Source: Candidatus Methylomirabilota bacterium (GTDB lineage: Bacteria > Methylomirabilota > Methylomirabilia > Methylomirabilales > JACQHM01). Taken from it: 25,247 nucleotides of DNA. The stretch lies in assembly GCA_016199025.1 (NCBI GenBank), contig JACQHM010000054.1, positions 1-25,247 on the forward strand, in the 5' to 3' direction. Below, one piece after another: positions 21,882 through 25,247 of the stretch (the first letter of the stretch is position 1; every line of letters begins with the position of its first letter). Below the pieces are notes generated by a model. It made no database searches. It was not told the origin of the DNA and saw nothing but the letters and a program-made list of their open reading frames with translations. The position numbers were made by a program, and so were the translations under genes.

Positions 21882-22754
21882 TCACCTGGCCCGGTCGGAA
21901 AAGTCCCGATTCCTCACCTCGACCTTGATCTTCTTCCCCTCCTCCACGAAGGCGGCGAGATGGGAGGAAAGCTGTTCGAGGATCTGCCGGCCCTTCTCGG
22001 GGGACGCCTGGGAGGGGAGGGGATCGTCATGGGCGATGGGGCTGACGAACTCGAAGTCGTCCATCCCCAGGAAGATGTTCTCCGCCCCTTGGAAGCGGAT
22101 CGCCATTCCGGTTCCGGCCCGTTTTGAGAAGGCTGGACCCAGCCACTTAGGGGCATGGATATTGTAGGAATGGGCCATATAGTCCTTGGAATTGAACTTC
22201 TCCCCCAAGAGGGCCATAGCCATCGCCGCCTCGAAATCGCTGGCGAGGCGTTCAGGGGAGGAACCAAGGATGCTCTGGACAGCCGTGGTCTCCCTTCCCC
22301 CGTAGAAGGCGACAAAGGCCCCTGTTTTGAACCGGAGGGAGAAGAGGACTTCTTCAGCATTTACCACGTTAAAACTGTGGAAGGACACGAAGATGATCTT
22401 GTTAAAGCCATGGTAGATCAAGCTCCAACCGATATCCTCTAAGACCCTCCTATAGGTTTCCACTGTCAGGTTGATGGTCCCGCAACCCTCGCCGACCCGA
22501 CCCATGTGGTGAGGGGCGTAGCCGAAAGGCATCAAAGGTGTGTAGAAAACGTCAGCTTTCTTCGCCGCCCGCTCGGCGACGGCGAAGCTGACAATCCCGT
22601 CGAGCCCCAGTGGGGTTGAAGGGTTGCCGTGCCGCTCACAACTGCCAATGGGGACGAGAACCGTCTCGCATCCTTGCTCCATCTTTCGCTTAATATCTCC
22701 CGACCCAAGTTCCTGGATATTCAGGATCTCTCCATCCTTCCGGTTGATCGCCAT
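21882..22754 (-). CDS. Creatininase-family amidohydrolase-like protein
   Basis: A 290-residue creatininase-family (PF02633) protein, the first gene of the twelve-gene block. The metal site starts with PIGSCERHGNPSTPLGLDG: E40, H42 and D52 stand for the usual E-x-H-G ... TD. A later FVSFHSFN (123-129) takes the place of the canonical NGHGGN, keeping one histidine (H126) and the asparagine. The DFEAAMAM stretch retains the acidic ligand of HAGExETS. These changes suggest an altered metal site or substrate. Members hydrolyse cyclic amides (creatinine, formamidopyrimidines) or trim the mycofactocin peptide. AGGAAAGGAG precedes the ATG. No mycofactocin gene is present here. Confidence 0.82.
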   Translation of the reverse strand: MAINRKDGEILNIQELGSGDIKRKMEQGCETVLVPIGSCERHGNPSTPLGLDGIVSFAVAERAAKKADVFYTPLMPFGYAPHHMGRVGEGCGTINLTVETYRRVLEDIGWSLIYHGFNKIIFVSFHSFNVVNAEEVLFSLRFKTGAFVAFYGGRETTAVQSILGSSPERLASDFEAAMAMALLGEKFNSKDYMAHSYNIHAPKWLGPAFSKRAGTGMAIRFQGAENIFLGMDDFEFVSPIAHDDPLPSQASPEKGRQILEQLSSHLAAFVEEGKKIKVEVRNRDFSDRAR

Positions 22755-22874
22755 CGCTATCCCTGCTCCTTTCCTCAGGATCCCAGTTCAGTTAAGATAT
22801 GAGATGGCCAGCCCCTGTCTGTTGGCGCTGGAACCTAGCTCTCCCTTGAAGCATTTGTACGAAGGATCTAGTAT

Positions 22875-22892
22875 AAGCATACTATATGCCAA
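22875..22892 (-). promoter_or_regulatory. Sigma-54 (-24/-12) promoter of the creatininase/LLM block
   Basis: The minus strand reads TTGGCATATAGTATGCTT; against TTGGCACG-N4-TTGCW the TTGGCA and the TGCT are matched and GG and GC are ten bases apart. It lies in the AT-rich part of the 232-base gap before the creatininase-family gene, so transcription would start near 22865 with a leader of about 110 bases. A sigma-54 activator gene lies just beyond the gap. Confidence 0.8.
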
Positions 22893-22945
22893 ACTATAGA
22901 GCTAGTAAACCGTTGAATCTAAAAGGATATAGGAGAAAGAGAAGG

Positions 22946-22978
22946 TGGGGGATTTGGCGAGATGGGGGATTTGCCCCA
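22946..22978. promoter_or_regulatory. Tandem candidate activator sites upstream of the creatininase/LLM block
   Basis: TGGGGGATTTG occurs exactly twice, at 22946-22956 and 22963-22973, 17 bases apart. The second copy completes a perfect-arm dyad TGGGGGATTTGCCCCA (22963-22978). The sites are centred about 90 and 105 bases upstream of the predicted sigma-54 start and directly beyond the stop of the response-regulator gene. The same motif sits upstream of the other sigma-54 promoter. A hairpin role for the second copy (end of the regulator transcript) cannot be excluded. Confidence 0.65.
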
Positions 22979-22986
22979 TGCCCATA

Positions 22987-24384
22987 TTAATGGAGGCGGG
23001 GGATCCCGAACTTCTTCATCCGGTACCGGAGGGTATCCCGGCTGATCCCTAAAAGCTTTGCCGCCTCGACCTGGTTTCCTCCGGTTTGTTGGAGGGCTCG
23101 CTCCAGCAAGGCCTGCTCCCACTGAGGGAGACTAATCCCTTCAGGCGGGATCTTCACGGTGAGATCCAGGGGATTCACCGGGAGTGGGGGTTTTTTCTGA
23201 TCATTGAGGGGGGATCTCAAGGAAAGATGCTCCGGTTCGAGGATCTCTCCCTGGCAGGAGAGGATCGCTCGTTCCATGACATGTTTTAACTCCCGCACGT
23301 TCCCCGGCCAGTGGTACTGGATTAGGGCCTTGGCCGCTCGGTCGCCGATACGAGGAAGCGGCTTCGAGTACTTGGTGCCGATCCGCTCCAGGAAGTACTC
23401 GGCGAGGAGGAGGATATCCTTGCCCCGTTGGCGAAGGGGGGGGAGATGGATGGTGAAGACGACCAAACGGTAGTAGAGCTCTTTTCGGAAAGACCTTTCA
23501 GCGATGCCCTCCTCCAGGTGTTTATTCGTCGCCGCGATGATTCGAACATCGATCTTTCGATCCCGAAGGCTGCCGATCCGCCTGACCGTCCGCTCTTCGA
23601 GGACCCTGAGGAGTTTCCCCTGAAGGGGAAGTTCTAGGTCCCCGATCTCGTCGAGGAAGAGAATCCCGCCGTCGGCAGCCTCGAACAAGCCCATCTTGGA
23701 CTCCTTGGCATCGGTGAAGGAGCCCTTCTCATAGCCGAAGAGCTCAGCCTCGACTAGGGTCGCCGGCAGGGCGGTACAGTCAATCTCGATAAACGGCGCT
23801 GAGATCCGGGGACTGTTCATATGGATGGCACGCGCCACAAGCCCCTTCCCCGTCCCCGTTTCGCCGGTGATGAGCACCGTGGGAACCTCCTCCAGGGGAG
23901 CGATCTGCTGGATCTGCTGAAAGACCTGTCGCATGGCTTCGCACTTGCCGATGAGACCCTCGAAGGAAAAGGTCCGGGTCTCCCTCTCGCGGTAGTAGGA
24001 AAGCTCCTGTCTTAAGCGGGAGTCTTCGTGGGCCCGGTTCAACAGGATCTTCAGCTCATCGAGGTCCACCGGCTTCCTCAGGTAATCGAAGGCGCCAAGC
24101 TTCATGGCCTCGACCGCCCCCTCGATGGACCCATAGGCTGTCATGACGACGACATAAATGTGGGGATCAAATTCCCTGATCCTTTTCAAGAGCTCGATCC
24201 CGCTGATCTTCGGCAACCTCACATCCAGAAAGACCAGATCAGGGGGCATGGCCTCGAGAAGGGTCAGAGCGGTGTCACCATCCTCCGCCACCTCGGCCTC
24301 GTAACCCTGTTCCTGGAGGAAGAGCTTGATGGATCTGGCCAGTGTTTTTTCATCGTCCACGATCAGGACGGTGAAGGGTCCCAT
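22987..24384 (-). CDS. NtrC-family sigma-54-dependent response regulator
   Basis: A 465-residue three-domain activator. The receiver (1-120) has the acidic pocket DDE (10-12), phosphoacceptor D54 (VFLDVRLPKISG), T83 and K104. The AAA+ domain (about 142-375) has Walker A GETGTGKG (174-181), the sigma-54 contact loop GSFTDA (221-226) in place of GAFTGA, and Walker B ILFLDE (241-246). A C-terminal Fis-type helix-turn-helix carries GGNQVEAAKLLGISRDTLRYR in two parts. It activates sigma-54 holoenzyme by ATP hydrolysis. The kinase gene ends 22 bases upstream. The start is the ATG at 24384 with GGGAGG. It probably controls both sigma-54 promoters in the window. Confidence 0.95.
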   Translation of the reverse strand: MGPFTVLIVDDEKTLARSIKLFLQEQGYEAEVAEDGDTALTLLEAMPPDLVFLDVRLPKISGIELLKRIREFDPHIYVVVMTAYGSIEGAVEAMKLGAFDYLRKPVDLDELKILLNRAHEDSRLRQELSYYRERETRTFSFEGLIGKCEAMRQVFQQIQQIAPLEEVPTVLITGETGTGKGLVARAIHMNSPRISAPFIEIDCTALPATLVEAELFGYEKGSFTDAKESKMGLFEAADGGILFLDEIGDLELPLQGKLLRVLEERTVRRIGSLRDRKIDVRIIAATNKHLEEGIAERSFRKELYYRLVVFTIHLPPLRQRGKDILLLAEYFLERIGTKYSKPLPRIGDRAAKALIQYHWPGNVRELKHVMERAILSCQGEILEPEHLSLRSPLNDQKKPPLPVNPLDLTVKIPPEGISLPQWEQALLERALQQTGGNQVEAAKLLGISRDTLRYRMKKFGIPRLH

Positions 24385-24406
24385 GGAGCCTCCCAAGACG
24401 CTCTCC

Positions 24407-25247
24407 TTACGAAGCGTAGACGGGGAGGGTGATCCGCACGGACGTTCCCTCACCCGGCTTGCTCTCGATGGTCATGGTCCCTTTGTGCTGCTCGACGAAG
24501 CGTTTGGCGATGGCCAACCCCAGGCCTGTGCCATCGGCCTTGGTGGTGAAGAATGGTTCGAACACGTGGGGAAGGGCTTCCTCGGGGATGCCTTCCCCAT
24601 CGTCGGCGACCTCGATGGCGACGAACTCCTTCCCGTCTGCGCATTCCATTCCCACCAAGAGGTTGAGGGTCCCTCCCTTAGGCATCGCCTCCAGGGCGTT
24701 AGAAATCACCTCCAGGAGGGCCTGCTCGATCTGGGAGGGATCGATCCAAACCCTCGGAAGGTCAGGTCGAAAATCGGTCTTTAGCCGAATCTGCTGTTGG
24801 GCCATCTTCTCGGTGAAGACGGTGAGCACACTCTCCACCAGGCGGTCTACCCTTTCGAGGAGAGGGTAGAAGGGGACCGGTTTGGTGAAATCCAGCAGTT
24901 GGCTGATCCGCTTCTCCAAGCGGTCCACCTCACCGATGACCGCCCGGAGATGCTCGCCAAGGGGGCTCTTCCTTGGAAGCCGGTGGAGACTCAATTGGGT
25001 TGCCGCCCTGATGCTGGCCAAAGGGTTCCGGAGCCCATGGGCCACGGCAGCCGACATCTGCCCGAGGGAGGCCAGCTTCTCGGAGTGGATGAGTTGGGCT
25101 TGGGTCTCCTTCAAGGTGCGGATCTTTTGTTGGAGGTCAGCGTTCAGATGAACCAGCTCCTCCTGGGTTTTCTTCAGCTTCTCCGTCATCCTGGTAAAGG
25201 ATCGGGCCAGCTTGCCGATCTCGTCTCGGGACCGCACCTCGATCGCA
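24407..25247 (-). CDS. Sensor histidine kinase, 5' end cut by the window
   Basis: The visible C-terminal 280 residues run through the right edge of the window with no start codon in view. They begin within a HAMP linker (EVRSRDEIGKLARSF), pass a coiled-coil stretch rich in Lys, Glu and Leu, a HisKA dimerisation domain with phosphoacceptor H in AVAHGLRNPLASIR, and a HATPase domain with N box VISNALEAMP, G1 VADDGEGIP and G2 GTGLGLAIAK. HAMP implies a membrane-bound upstream sensor part beyond the window. It lies 22 bases ahead of the response-regulator gene and is its natural partner. The signal is not visible. Confidence 0.93.
   Translation of the reverse strand, partial: AIEVRSRDEIGKLARSFTRMTEKLKKTQEELVHLNADLQQKIRTLKETQAQLIHSEKLASLGQMSAAVAHGLRNPLASIRAATQLSLHRLPRKSPLGEHLRAVIGEVDRLEKRISQLLDFTKPVPFYPLLERVDRLVESVLTVFTEKMAQQQIRLKTDFRPDLPRVWIDPSQIEQALLEVISNALEAMPKGGTLNLLVGMECADGKEFVAIEVADDGEGIPEEALPHVFEPFFTTKADGTGLGLAIAKRFVEQHKGTMTIESKPGEGTSVRITLPVYAS

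Noticed and set aside
21882..22754. A mycofactocin locus (creatininase-family MftE)
   Set aside because: No MftA precursor, MftB, MftC radical SAM or MftD gene lies in the window.
1..25247. CRISPR arrays, insertion sequences, integrase or attachment sites
   Set aside because: No regularly spaced direct repeats, transposase, integrase or tRNA-adjacent repeat pairs were found.

Overview
The window is about 25 kb of GC-rich bacterial DNA. It carries 21 protein genes, all on the minus strand and mostly separated by 50 bases or less, with several 4-base ATGA/GTGA overlaps. I found no tRNA, rRNA, transposase or CRISPR array. The gene content (NtrC-type sigma-54 activator, orphan NMT1-like periplasmic-binding-fold proteins, luciferase-like oxidoreductases, UbiU/UbiV-type U32 proteins, short palindromic repeats) suggests an uncultivated Gram-negative lineage near the former Deltaproteobacteria, NC10 or Rokubacteria. 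That placement is inference from style, not a phylogenetic result.

Transcription runs from high to low coordinates and forms three blocks. (1) 25247-22987: a HAMP/HisKA/HATPase sensor kinase (cut by the window edge) followed by its NtrC-family response regulator. (2) 22754-11092: twelve co-directional genes for a creatininase-family amidohydrolase, two luciferase-like oxidoreductases, a 4,5-dihydroxyphthalate-decarboxylase-like protein, an orphan fumarate-reductase-like flavoprotein, an orphan NMT1-like binding protein, an SRPBCC protein, an aldehyde dehydrogenase, an ABC exporter (ATPase plus ABC-2 permease) with a secreted GlcG/HbpS protein encoded between its two genes, and a PAS-LuxR regulator. 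(3) 10776-256: nine genes for one UbiV-like and three UbiU-like U32 proteins, a second NMT1-like binding protein, a rifampin-phosphotransferase/PEP-synthase-like enzyme, a HisC-like aminotransferase, a histidine-phosphatase-superfamily protein and a fumarylacetoacetate-hydrolase-family protein.

The most striking signal is regulatory. Blocks 2 and 3 are each preceded by a near-consensus sigma-54 (-24/-12) promoter: TTGGCATATAGTATGCTT at 22875-22892 and TTGGAACGGCGTTTGCC at 10856-10872. Each has, about 90-150 bases upstream of the expected start, a tandem pair of the same dyad (roughly TGGGG-N6-CCCCA with an ATTTG core). The sigma-54 activator gene lies right next to one of these pairs. The simplest reading is a two-component/sigma-54 regulon made of the two operons.

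My working hypothesis for the biology is an oxygen-independent hydroxylation or modification system. The U32 cluster has the exact UbiV cysteine spacing in one member and a shared C-x3-C-x29-C-x3-C pattern in three tandem UbiU-like members. UbiU/UbiV, TrhP and RlhA are known to hydroxylate quinones or RNA without O2. The surrounding oxidoreductases, hydrolases, phosphotransferase and aminotransferase would then feed in or process an unknown, possibly aromatic or cyclic, substrate. The substrate cannot be read from the sequence.
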